From contig VIIQ02000582.1 of assembly GCA_007449985.2 (NCBI GenBank), positions 1 through 64,000 of the forward strand: a stretch of DNA of 64,000 nt. The letters are read 5' to 3'. A program made the position numbers and the translations under genes. The first letter of the stretch is position 1. Each line of letters starts with the position of its first letter. The notes under the pieces were generated by a model. The model did not search any database. It saw nothing but the letters and a program-made list of their open reading frames with translations, and was not told the DNA's origin. The DNA is from Desmodesmus armatus (Eukaryota > Chlorophyta > Chlorophyceae > Sphaeropleales > Scenedesmaceae). Positions 29,970 to 42,000 of the stretch are shown one piece after another.

Positions 29970-30476
29970 GCTAAAATAAGTCACTGTGTCAGTTTCAACT
30001 AATCCCTGCCCTGACATGCCAGGATACAGCATCTTGTTTGCAATACCAGCAGCACAGCAAGGCAGCTGCTGATGGTGTTCACTGTCAGCTGCTTCCTTGA
30101 AAATCAAACACAGTGTTGTACCCAAGGTGCACCTGACACCTCTGGCCACAGTCATTGCACTGACAAAAACTCCTAGGATGCTGCACACCCTCGATGTACT
30201 GCTTGCCTGCGTCAGCCTGTAAACTGTTTGGGCCACTGCTTAGAAACTCCTATGCACATGCGTTCCAGCATCCTGGCTTCTCTGCTTTGTATTGTTCTCA
30301 CCCTTGTCTTTGGGTATCCGCCTGCCTTGCGCAACTGTCTTGACAGCATTGATGTAGTCTGGGTACACTATGATCCTCTGCAGGCACACATACACAAAAC
30401 AGTACTGAAACAAACGTCGTGGAGGGACTGCTCGTGCTGAAGAAGAACCAGGCAGTACCTTGTCCTCATTCGCCAT
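27906..30476 (-). CDS. SRP19: Signal recognition particle 19-kDa subunit (SRP19)
   Basis: SRP19 binds helices 6 and 8 of SRP RNA and prepares it for SRP54 during SRP assembly. Five exons: 30476-30459, 30377-30302, 29407-29334, 28733-28617 and 28060-27906, with consensus splice sites. IIVYPDYINAVKTVAQGRRI is the family hallmark. It is followed by TMAEMIDACTKGLGL, LYPRNW, GRLRVDLRKPDGSP and a Lys-rich tail ending GKKSGKKKK. Exon 4 is 117 nt where the phases of its neighbours demand 118. The frame is restored only if the six-C run at 28687-28692 (G on the sense strand) had one more base, so a consensus error is likely. Expected length is ~146 residues, normal for the family. The lipase gene starts ~310 bp downstream on the same strand. 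Confidence 0.92.
29940..29969 (+). repeat. Poly(C) tract of about 30 bases in SRP19 intron 2
   Basis: A near-pure C run, G on the sense strand of SRP19. A second run (29886-29902) lies just before it, and a third (29314-29327) follows the exon 3 donor. Confidence 0.95.
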
Positions 30477-31589
30477 GTGCCCAGCTGCTCCTGCTGCTGC
30501 TGCTCAACTGCCAAGTTAGTTGTACAAGCCGAGAGTCCCTTGGTGTTGATAAGTAAAGTAAAGCGTGAATGTCACACAATCTCCAAGAGCAACGACTCAG
30601 CGCGAAGCAGCCGGGTTGGTCTCAACACGAGTGTGATCTGAACAGATGGTGAAAGACTAGGCCGGGAGGTGTTTTGGCGCAACTGATTAATCTTCAAAAA
30701 ACTTATGATACGGTCCTAGCACCGGGCACAAGCCAGGTTGACATGATGGAAACCACCGGTCATTGACCTTGGAACTTTCAAGTTGGCAGCCTTCAGCTTG
30801 AAAAGGGGGCCCCTGCTGAATCCTCGGCTTGGCCATTAGAATCAGCCTGTTTGTATTTTGATGCATTTCTTCTGGGTGTGTTGGCGACAATGCCACGTTA
30901 TGCCTTTGAGGCAGGACAACTGGCAGAAGTTCATGTGAATGCACTGCAGCTGTCCATGAATGATGGATGCCATCATGTGCTGCGAATGTGTGTGCAGCAA
31001 TAAGTGTGTTGTGCATTTTTGCATGGAGCACATGTGTGCATGTGCAGAGATATGCCGTCCAGCGATGTGGCGTTCGCTTGCCAATGTACGAAAGTTGCTG
31101 TGTGAGCCAGTAAAGTAGGCTGTTACAACCACCCATTGTTTGCATGATTCAGAAATGGACACGATAGCCCACACCGTGAAATTCAGGCAAGTTGGTTGTA
31201 CAACACAACCACAACAAAACACAGCCCCCAGGCCCAACCAGCAACTGATCACATGCACACAAAACCCCTACGGTATAAACGTTCAGCCATGTAGTGTGGT
31301 AGAAAAGTACGAAAAGATACACAAATGTAGTCAAATTGCTTCACAACAGCACCACGTCATGCTGCTCCCGCCAAGGCAAGTTCAAAGAAAGCATTTCATC
31401 ATCACCATACACCACCAGAGGGCTGTGTCAGCCCAAGCCACACACCGGATCACCTAGCTGCCTCATACCCTGGTACACCCACACTAATTGCCACCTAATA
31501 AATCAGAACGCCACCCACTGTCCTACGTCACCACCACCAAAAACTGCACTGAAGCCTGGTGCACATGGCCTGTGCAGCTCCATATCATT

Positions 31590-31710
31590 AATCATTGACC
31601 TGTGTACAGTGTGGTGACTAATCACTGACCTGTATGCACTCTGGTGACTAATATTAGTCACTGACCTGCATACACTCTAGTGACTAATGGCTGACCTGCA
31701 TACAAGGCAG
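31590..31710. repeat. ~30-36-bp tandem repeat, about 4 copies
   Basis: The unit is TGACCTGTATGCACTCTGGT followed by GACTAATCAC. It is imperfectly repeated in the gene-poor region. Confidence 0.8.
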
Positions 31711-32348
31711 CAGTGGGCCCTGACTTGGCCCGTGCCTCTACACAGCTGGACTGCATGGCATACTGCCCTGGACAGGTGTGTGCCCTCAATTTGCAGAGGC
31801 ACCCGCATGCAGGGCAGCAACACAACCTCCTAATAAGGCACACAGCCAGCACCAACAGCACGAGCTACCAGCCACCACACCTCATATGTGACGGCCTTGA
31901 GGTGGCCTGTGTGTCTGACAAACAGATCACATCCAGTACCATATAAGAGCCTGCCATATAGGAGCCTAGGTATGTGGGCTACACCCACTCCAGCAGCACA
32001 CACCGCCACGTGCAGCGGTGATCCGTGGGACAAACATCCACTGTTGGAAGACACTCCTGACGATGCACCACAAGAGCTTGAAAAACAACATCCACCCTGA
32101 CCTGGCACTTGTGACAGTGTCCCTAACAGTCAACCTACCCAAACCGATGAAGTGCTCTCACACAACGTCCGGTCACATACAGCACACGAGGCCTACACTG
32201 TGGTGCTGTAGGCTAGCGCTGCTGCTGCTGCTGCAAGACTAGGACTTCCAACACAGCTGCGTTGCTGCTGCCTGACCCCTGGCTCCCTAAGCACAACAGC
32301 ACGGCAACAGCCACGCCCAGTGGAGGAGGGGAAAAGCTTTGGCTGCAC

Positions 32349-32400
32349 TGCATGCCGCGCTCTACTGCATGCCGCGCTCTACAGCATGCCGCGCACTACA
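32349..32400. repeat. 17-18-bp tandem repeat, 3 copies
   Basis: The unit GCATGCCGCGCTCTACT occurs three times in a row with small changes. Confidence 0.85.
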
Positions 32401-35400
32401 CGTTGACAGCGCTACAACCCTTGCCATGTCAGCACTTAGATGTCGCGAGCATGGCACCTGCACAAGCCGCCGCAACCACCCCAAGCGCCCAGCACAAACA
32501 CACAGGGGACCGCCAAGCTTGGATGGGCTTGAAAAGCGCTGGCCTAGATACGTACATTGCAAGTACAGGATGGTGCATAGCAACGGGAGGCACCCAAGCA
32601 CAGCAGTACCTACTGACATATAATCTGGGCAGTGCTGTAGGCATTGCGCATTCCTGTGGCCGCTGAAAAGGCAGCACCAAACGGACAGTGCATACGTAAT
32701 GCGTCAAAAGGATGCAGGCGTAACCGCTTGGATTACGCTGTCAAATGTGTGTGTGTGTGTGGATGGAACCCTGCAGCTATGCAGCAGCGACAGCCTTGTT
32801 CCACACAGGCACTGCTTTGTGCTGAAGGCAGTCTTCATGAATGTCAAAACTCTGAACACCTTGATGCCACAACACACACACACACATAGGCAGTACACAA
32901 GATAGGTGTGCAAGGGCTGTAGCCATACTGCACCGTACGCACCCAGCTACTGTGCTGGGGAGCCCTTACAAAACTGAGGGAGGAATTGAGTACAGCAAGG
33001 GGCCATTGACAAGTTGCACCCTGACAAGGCTTTGGCTGGCAACCTTCCAAGTAACAAGATGACATGCACCGCCATAGCTGGACTTCAGGTGTGCCGCAGC
33101 AACAACCCGGTGTGGTACACCAAGCACGAGAGCAAGCGTTGAAATCCCTCTGGCACCTCAAAATACGGCTTGACAGCGCAACAGGCGCTGCGCACTTGCA
33201 GAGCATAAGCTTGCACAGTGCAACACGCACAACGGCAAATTCAGAGTCCTGGCACCCTCAAAGCTCGGCTGTCACAGGTAAGTAGAGGCAGTACACCAAA
33301 GAGCGCATCTCCGTGTGTGAAACAAACGTGACAGGCAGGACCACACAGAAAACGGGCAGGAGGGAGGTTCCACAAGCTCCTACAAGCCGACACCACGGCC
33401 GCAATGCCTGCCACGCAGCGTCACCACACCATGCGCAAGCTATATCACGTCGGCTGCGTCACAGAACAAGCCTCATCGGCTCACAGACCAAGGACCACAT
33501 TCATCACACACCTACCATCAGCAGTTCTACGACGTGAGAACCTCAAAGCAGCAACATGGGGCCCGACGGGGCGTGCACAGTGCAGCGATGCGACCCGCAA
33601 ACCCCTTGCTCAAGCAACGCTGGCTCTGTCATAATGGGGCGGCAGCACGGCAACACCAACACCAGGGCGCACACTATGTACAGAGTCTCACCCAAAACTC
33701 CGAGCAACAGCTAGAGGTCAGCCCACGGCCAACACGTCCTCTGTTGCCTCACACAGCCAACGACACGCCTGCTGCAGCGCCAATCCTTGTGCAGGAGAGG
33801 AACAGAAATCGTGCAGCTAGCACAGCTGCATCTGACATATTCGAAAGTTGAGTGCAAGGCGCCACGAGGGGCGTGCCAATACCCACAGGCGCATCATTAC
33901 AAGGCAACAACAGCTGCCCTGGCAGGCCTCTCACACCACTAGAGCCCTACTGTACATTAACCTGTCCGGGCTGGGATAAATGGGGCGCTGCCTGGTGCTT
34001 CCTGCCATCATCAACAGCAACATGATAACACAAGCGTCGCCGTTGGCCCTCTGCAGGCCCTTGCAAGGCCTGGTTGACCATGGAACCCAAAAAAACGGCC
34101 GGCCGCGCTGTAGCAGCAACCGCGCAACTTCAAGACAGCGACTCACACGCAAACACAGCAATGAAAAGGGCAACACCAACAGCGCTTGCTGCAATCTGGG
34201 CAGCCACAAAAGCCTGTCATCCTGCTAGGGGTCATCACCTTGTCCCTCAAGAGCACACATGGGTGGCAGCTGTGCTGCAAGCTGCATTGCAACATGAACA
34301 CAGAATGCATCTTGGGATGCTGTCAGCCCCCATCACAGCCCCATGAAACCAACATGCCCCTCAAGACCCAGAACGTACTCCCCAAATCTAGACGTGCCTG
34401 TCACCCTGAATCGCCAGGGTGTTGCAGGCCACAGGCCCTTAACCGTCATTCAGCCGCCTCTGACGTTGCAGGCGACAAGCGCCCCGTACATACGTAGTAC
34501 CCGCAACCACCCCAACTGAACGTTGTGTGCCAAGGCACGCATGCCCAGGATGCAGTGTTGCTGCCTGTGCGCGCGAGAAACAGCGCCGCTGCCACGTATG
34601 CAGAGCAACGTCAGCAGGTAACTACCCTGTACGCTAGGATAGTGCAGTTGTGGTGCCCTTCACTTGGCTGTGCTCACAGCGCAAAGTTTGTGCTTGAAGC
34701 GCAGCAAAAGGATCAGGCAGCACCAGGGCAGTACGAGCGGTGCAGGGCAGACCTACCATCAACTCAACAACCAAAACAGCCAGCTGCCAAGGTGAATGCA
34801 TCTCAAGGATGCTGCACACCGAGCCTTGGCAGCCAAGGAAGGTCATCCTCTGCAGGTGCGGTGGCCTCAGGGCAAGCTATTCAGCTCGCCCCCGACAAGC
34901 CATTGCTGCTACAGAGGGGTTGAACTCCTGCCAGTTCTCCATCTTTTCCTGTTGAACTCCCCACGGTTGCTGCAACAGACAGCGCAGGCTCCTCACCACA
35001 CCCCCAAAGTACTCACACACACAGTTGCCCCATGCTATCCATGAGAGGGCACCATCCCTACAGCCTTATTGCTGCAGTCCTGCAGGCGCATCCCTGACTC
35101 CCACGCGAGCCTTACCTGACTGCTGAGCGCGGGCGCTGCCTTTAGACAGATAGGCTCCTGGCACGAGGCCCAGCCACTTGGCCAGCCACCATGCAGTCGG
35201 AGGCGCCCACCTCGACCCGACTAAGCACGGCATGGTCGCGCGCAGATGCGGCCACTGTGTAGTGACTAAGAGGGTCGGTCAAGATGCGATGCTACCAACA
35301 TCTTCCCTAGGCCAGGAAGCACCAGCACAGCCAGAAGCACCACTCCGCCCTGAACAATCCACACACACACACACACCACTCATCACTCAAAGCCCACCAC

Positions 35401-36057
35401 AGGACCAAAATCACGGATTCGAACGTCGTCAGCAAGCCAATGGCCAGCCAAGTGCTAATCACATCCTGCCCTCCAGCTGTCAAAGCAGCACCGATAGAGC
35501 CTGGGGCTCAAACGCGCTTCATACCCTGTCTGTGCGATGTCCAGCACATGTGTTGTCATGCTGTGTGCCACCAGCAGACACCCACCCGCGTCATAGCGTG
35601 ATCACGATGTGTGGGCCGCCAACAGAGGCTGACAGCCGTACCAGACAAGGGAGCTTGCCACAAAGTCAGAGTAATGCCAGGCATCTAGCAAGCTGCTCAG
35701 GGGCAGCAGTGTCAGCAGGGTGCAACAGATATCTTCAAAGGCAGATCTCTTACGCAGCCACACACACACACACACCACCGCTGTGTGGCAGACGGAAGCA
35801 AGCAACAGCACCACTGCAAAGACGAGACAACAGCAGCAGAGCCCATGCAGGCAAACAGCCAACCAACAAACCAGTGCTTCGCTCGTCAAATGACATCCCT
35901 CAGCACCAACGCCCCCAGCGCAAAAACCCCACACCGCAGCGCAGCATATCATGCCGCTTCAGCCGCTGCACGGCAGCTTCAAACGACAAGCAGAAGGATT
36001 TGCCGCACATCAATCCATGCCTCCCAACCAGTCAGGTATGCTATGCTGTGCTGCAAA

Positions 36058-39000
36058 TCACCTGCCATGTGCCCTACCGGGGCTGCTGCCCAGCAGTGGC
36101 TTGGAGGGGCTGCTGCCCTTGGGGCTAAACACAATCTTGCCAGGACTGAAACGCAGCAGGCCCGTCGGCGGGGAGGTGACCTTGCCGGGCGGCGACGTGA
36201 CCCTACTTGGGGAGGTGTACGCCCCCGCAGGCATGTCGACATGCAACGACCCCCTCGTTGGTCGCCGCACCCCAGGGGATTGCTGCTGCACCTGCTGCTG
36301 CTGCTGATACTGAGGCGCAAACGGGACAGCTGCTGCAGCCGCCTGCTGCTGCTGCGTCGGCACAGGCGTTGCAGGCAGCACGGCAGCCAGGTAGCAGCTC
36401 TGCACAGTGCCGTCAGCACCTATGAGTGACTGGGGGTCTGTGCCAGCCGGCGCCCGCAGCAGCAGCTGCTGCCCATCTGCAGTTGTTGCCAAGAACAGCT
36501 GCATCTCCTGTGGTGCTGCCGCCGGAACAAGCACCGGCTGCTGCGGAAGCAGCTGCTGCTGTTGCTGTGCCCGGCTGCGCAACAACCTCCTACTGCTGCT
36601 GTTCGGGAGCTCTGACCCGGCTGTACCTAGGCATGCCCCGGCAGCGATGGCAGCTGAGGGCGCGATCTTCACAGGGGACAGGACCACTGGCTGGGAAGGG
36701 GAGGCCTGCTGGGGGCCGCCGGGCTGCAGACACAGGCTCGGGGGCGACAGCTGGTGAGGCAGCTTGGCAGGCGAAGGGCCGTACTGCTGTGGTGAGGTGG
36801 CAGGTGTCGTCTCCTGCGGGAAATAAAAACCAAGGGGGCAAGCAGGCAGCTATTGTGAAAATCAGAAATGCTGGAGTGTGAGCCTAGTGCATATCGGGCA
36901 ACTGCATGCACTGCTTTGTTGACGGGCATTGCAGTGGAGGGTGCCAGATGGGCCATGACCCCTGCGCCATGACAAGTCAGCGCAGCCACCGGCAAGGCAC
37001 TGAGAGTGCCGGATGGGGCAGCAGAAGCATTGTTTGACCTGACACGGGACAGCAGCATCCCGCAGCGCAACACTATCAAACCTTTTCAGGCTGTGCAGAA
37101 CTGCCTCGCCACAGGAACTGTACACATGGGCGACCCGAGGGAGATTTCAGCCCAACTAGGCTTGCAGGGACATGGTCACCTGGCGCCAACGCACCTCTCC
37201 ATCTGCCTTGCGCTTGATTGGCGTGGTACGCTTGGAGGGTGTCGTCCTGCAAGAGCCACCGCCAGCAGCACTGCTGCTCCTCAAGCTGCGCCCCGCAGCC
37301 CCTGCTGCTGCTGGATCCTGAGCCTCTGCTGACGGCGGGTAGCTCTTTGTCGGCGTGGTGAACGCGCTGGCCGTCTGCTGCTGCGGCTGCTGCTGCTGGT
37401 GGAAGTGCCTCCTAGTCATGCGAGGCTGCTGCTGCTCCGGCAGCTGTGCAGCATCGCCTGCCGCAGCAGCGGCGGCTGGATAGGTGTCCACCTGCATGGG
37501 ATCATCCTCTAAGGAGTGGTGGTGTGCTGACTTATGTGCGCGTGACCGTGTGGCATACGCCTGTCCTGCGGCGCCCTGCTCCTCCCCTGTATCGCGCTGC
37601 TCGTGTGAAGCAGGCGCTGCTGCGTCTGCCTCCGCTGCTGCGGCCTGGTTGTTGGGCAGGAAGTAATACTGCACGTTGCCCTGGTCGTCAGTGACAGTCA
37701 TGAGCATGCCAGGGGTCTGGCGAGGTGCCCCTGCTGCTGTGGCCTCAGCATCTGCTGTGAAGCCCTCTGCTGCTGCTTGTGGTGCTGCTGCTGGGGTCGC
37801 TGCCATGTGCATTGCTGCAGTGCACTGGTTCATCGCTGAACGAAGGACGTGCTGCGGCAGGACCACCATACGGCCGTTGGGACCCAGCATGATCTGCGCT
37901 CCTGGGCTGCTGCTGTTGCCGCTTGCTTCTGCGGCCACGCCATCCTCTGCTGCTACTTGAGCCGCAGCCGCAGCCCCAGCTGCTGCTGCTGCCAGAGCGT
38001 ATGCTTGCTCTGCCGTCAGCTGCTGCTGCTGCTGGTCCTGTTGCCATGGTAGCGCCGTGCTGAGGTCAGACATACCTGCTGCATCTTCCTGGATCTGCTG
38101 CAGCAGCTGCCGGCGCGCGTTGCTGAGCTGGCCGCCCGGCCTGCCGGCAGCAGCGACAGCAGCAGAGCTGGTGCCAGACACCAAAGCAGCTAGTCCGCTG
38201 TGCTGCAGCATCTGCTGCTGCTGCGGCAAGCTGTCAGTGCTGGCCTCGTCCTCACAGGCACGGCTGCTGGATGCCAGCCTGTGCCGCCCTTTGCTTGTGA
38301 CGCTGCCAGGCACAGCGGAAGACATGGGCCCTGCCCTGCTGTCACCACCGCTGCTGCTGCTGGCCGCGGCCCTGCCACGCGCCGGGCTCCGCTGCTGGTG
38401 CCTTGTGGGGCTCCCTGAGAACCCATACCGTTGCTGCTGTTGGCCAGCATACCCTGCAAGCTCTGCTTGGCTCACCGGCATGCCGGCTAGGGCAGCAGCA
38501 TCGTACTGCTGCCGCGCGGCAGCGGCGGCGGCCGCTGCAGCGCCCGCTGCTTCGACAGCTGCAGCCACGGCTGCTGCTGCAGCACCGGCCTGGAGGTCGC
38601 TGCTGGTGTTGCGCAGCTGCAGCAGGTGCTGCTCGGCGCCTGCCTGGTCCGGCGTGGGCAGCTGGTCCTCCCCGGCTTCTGCTGCTGCCGCTGCAGCAGC
38701 AGCCGTATGCAGCAGCATCTTCCTAGCGCTGCTGACGCGCTGCTGCTGCTCGGCAGCAAACTTGTCTGCAGCAGGGCCGGGTGGTGCTGCTGCCCCCGCG
38801 TCTGCTGCCTGCATGAACTCCGGCAGCAGCGGCTTTGCCGTCGAGCGCAAGCTGCTCTTGTCGACAGACAGCCTCACAGCTGACTTGGGTGGCAGAGGCG
38901 TGGACGCAACAGCCGCCATAGGCGTCACTGCTGTGCTGCCCAGGGCAGCAGCAGCTGCAGCATTGCCTGCATCTGCTGCTGCTGCGTCAGAAGAGCCTCC

Positions 39001-42000
39001 AGTAGACCCTGCTGCTGCTGTGTAACCCTGGCCTGCAGCTGCTGTCAAGCCACCGGCCGCGATTGCTGCTGCCGCAGCTGCTGCTGCAGCCGTTGTGGAC
39101 TGTGTCAGGGCCAAACCAGCCACCAGTGGAGCACTGCAGGGGTGCTAGGCACTCCACCCTGCAGCCGCAGCAAGACTGCAGACAAAGAGCAGTGCATGGC
39201 AGACCGGTTATGATCAGCTGTATGGGCAAGAAGGTGACATAGTGGCATGGTGGTAGCGCGCCAGGTGTGCAAGCATGCCAGGCATAGCAGCAACATCTGC
39301 AGCAGACAGCTATCATGACACCCCCAGAACAGGTGCGGTAGCATCACTGCAGTGCTGATACGCGGCTGTTCGGTAGCACACTCAGCAGTGAGTACATGCT
39401 GCTACAGTCGCTAGAGAGGCCGTGTGAAGCACAACAGGTGCGCTTGGTGAGGAACAGCACGGAAGTAAGCGGACAACAGCGAGGAACAGAAGAGCACAAA
39501 AATAAGCAGACGGAATGTCTCACATTGGGCCTGAGCCTGTGCCATCCCCACGGATGCGCTTGGTGTGACGGCGCCAGCTGAGACAGCGGGCAGGGCCTGG
39601 CCTAGGGGCCAGAAGGCTGCTGCTGCAGCGGCGTGCTGCATGCGCTGCTGCTGTCCTGCAGAGGCCGACAGCAGGGCGGTGTGCTGCAGCAGAGCGGCTG
39701 CTGGGGGTATTGGGAGGGCGCCCTCGATCTCGCCGACGTTGTGGCAGTCAACGCACTTGCACAAGTCGCCGCAGCGCACGCCCAGCTACGAGAGCAAAAT
39801 GCGGTGAATACAGACGCAAGAGCAGGTCAGTAAAGGACTCGCACCGTCACTCAACACGCATGCTTTATTCTTTGCTGTCCACAACCGTGCAGCACGGAAG
39901 CATGTTGAGCAAACGAGGACAAGGGGCGGAACCCAACCCACAAGAGATGCATGGGACTGATCTGGCAATTGCACTGCAGGTGGTGCTGGACAACTTCCAC
40001 TGGAAAACTTCCACACAAGGGCTGTGCTGCTCACTGACGCTGCATGCTGCGCCCTGCAGTTGCACATTGACGCTGCATGCTGCATGTTGCGCCCTGCACT
40101 TGTACACTGACGCTGCATGCTGCACCCTGCAGATGTACACTGACGCTGCATGCTGCATGTTGCGCCCTGCACTTGTACATCAATGCTGCATGCTGCACGT
40201 TGTGCCCTGTAATTGCATATTGGCGCTGCATGCTGCATGTTGCGGCCCGCACCTGGAAGCACTCGCAGTACTTCTTGAGGCAGTGGCTCTTCTTGCACTT
40301 GCAGCCCTTCCTGTTGGTCAGCGTGTCCGCGCGCTGTGCCAGCTTGTGCGTGAAGGCGTTTGGATCGCGCTGCTGGATGCTGATGCGCTTTGAAGCCACC
40401 TCCTGTGCGCAGCAGCAGCGGCAGCATTTATGCATGTGAAGCGCGTGAACAGTGAGGAGAGTAAGGGGCATATCATAGGGTTTAGCTGCCAGGAATAAGG
40501 GGCCCATCAAGGGGTTTAGCTGCCACATACACTGGCAGCGCTGGCCCTTGGCTTCCAACACTGTACAGTAGCAAAGTCATGGCTGCATGCCTGCACAACC
40601 CTGACATCCAACATGCAAACATATGTGTTGACACATGTTGACTTGCGCAAGTCACCAAGAGATGCCAGTCATGTTGACCAACCATAACGACCAGGTAGTA
40701 AGGGAAAGTGTGTTTCGATACGCAATTGTGCTGACCTGTGCGTTGACTTCGATGTTCTTGCAGTCCATGCAGGCGCAACCGCTGCAGTACTGGTTGTTGG
40801 CAAAGCAGTCGCAGTACAGTTTGAGGCACTGGCTCTTCTTACAGTGGCAGGACCGCTGCATGCTGGCCCTGCGCGCCCCAAGACAGAAAAGAACACACCA
40901 GCACGCACATTAACACGCTGAGTGTCTTACACACATGATCACGTTCAGCACAGCATTCGTGAATGCACTCAACGGCATGCGCAGCAAATGGCCAGGTCAA
41001 GGTCCTGCCGCCCTCCAGCTGTCACTGTGCTCAACTACGTAGAGTGCACTGGTGCTTGAACGTAACAGTGAGATCAGGCGCGGGGGTGGAAGGCCAAGGT
41101 CGCAGCTTAGCTGTGAAGCTGTGCAGTGCACAGGCAGCTATGTCGGGGGAGCTTACCCAAAGCCAAGCCCCATGTGAGCCATGCGCACATCATCAGGAGT
41201 GCCAGGGCCAAGGAGACCGCCTGCAGCGACCATTGCAGCACACAGCCAGCGTTAGACCGCCCGCAATCAGCTACCACAGCAACCTGTCAACTGAAGCAGG
41301 TGGTTGACAATGCCGTCAGCAGTGGTTGATACCAATGGCCAGGCAACTCACATGATGGCCATGTGACGCATGCGCAGAGATGCAGGCCGACCTGAGTGTA
41401 CCCAAATGTTTGTGATTAAGAAAAAACATCATCACAAAACAACATCAACGAAACATGCCCACCTCCCAGCCGACCACTCCTCTTGTCCGGTGTCACTCCA
41501 AAGTTAGCCTGCAGCATCTGCAGCTGCGCCAGCTGCTGCAGACCCGGTAGGTACGCCGCCTGCTGTGCAAGCGCTGCAGCGTCTAGGCCAGGCGCAGCAG
41601 CCGCCAGGCCGGCAGCTGCCGCGGCACCTGCTGCCGCTGCAGCAGCAGCAGCACCCTCACCCTCTGCAGTCCCCTCAACAGCTGCTGAAGCTGCTTGCTG
41701 CTTTGACGCGGACGGCTGCTGCTGCTGCTGCTGGCTCCTGGTGCGGCCCGAAGCCTTCTTGCCTGAGGACTTGCGGCTGCTGCCTGACCGGCTACGGGAC
41801 CGAGTGCGCTCCTCGACCTCTGCATCATCCTCTTCCTCCTCTGCTGCTGCTGCTGCGGCAGCGGCGGCGGACACACCAGGCTCCTCCTGCTGCTCAGCCT
41901 CGAACTGCTGCCCCTGTGCTTCGTCAACATCCATAGCTGCAGCTGTGTCCTCTGCCTGCTCCTGCTGTTCCTGCTCCTCAAGCTTGACACCAGCTGTCCT

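Larger units (their letters stand above)
30477..36057. other. 5.6-kb gene-poor region
   Basis: Between the SRP19 start and the CXC-gene stop I find no ORF with protein-like composition, no splice-linked exon chain and no RNA gene. The sequence is CA-rich on the + strand. The longest ORF (316 codons at 35178-36128) has the composition of random CA-rich DNA. Two small tandem repeats are listed separately. Confidence 0.5.

Noticed and set aside
29643..30236. 197-codon minus ORF in SRP19 intron 2
   Set aside because: Its Gly-rich part is the poly(C) tract, and joining it would break the conserved SRP19 sequence.
35178..36128. 316-codon + strand ORF
   Set aside because: CA-rich composition with no domain, overlapping the end of the well-supported minus-strand CXC gene.
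38057..39025. 322-codon + strand ORF opposite the CXC gene
   Set aside because: Antisense of GCT/GCA Ala runs; no independent evidence.
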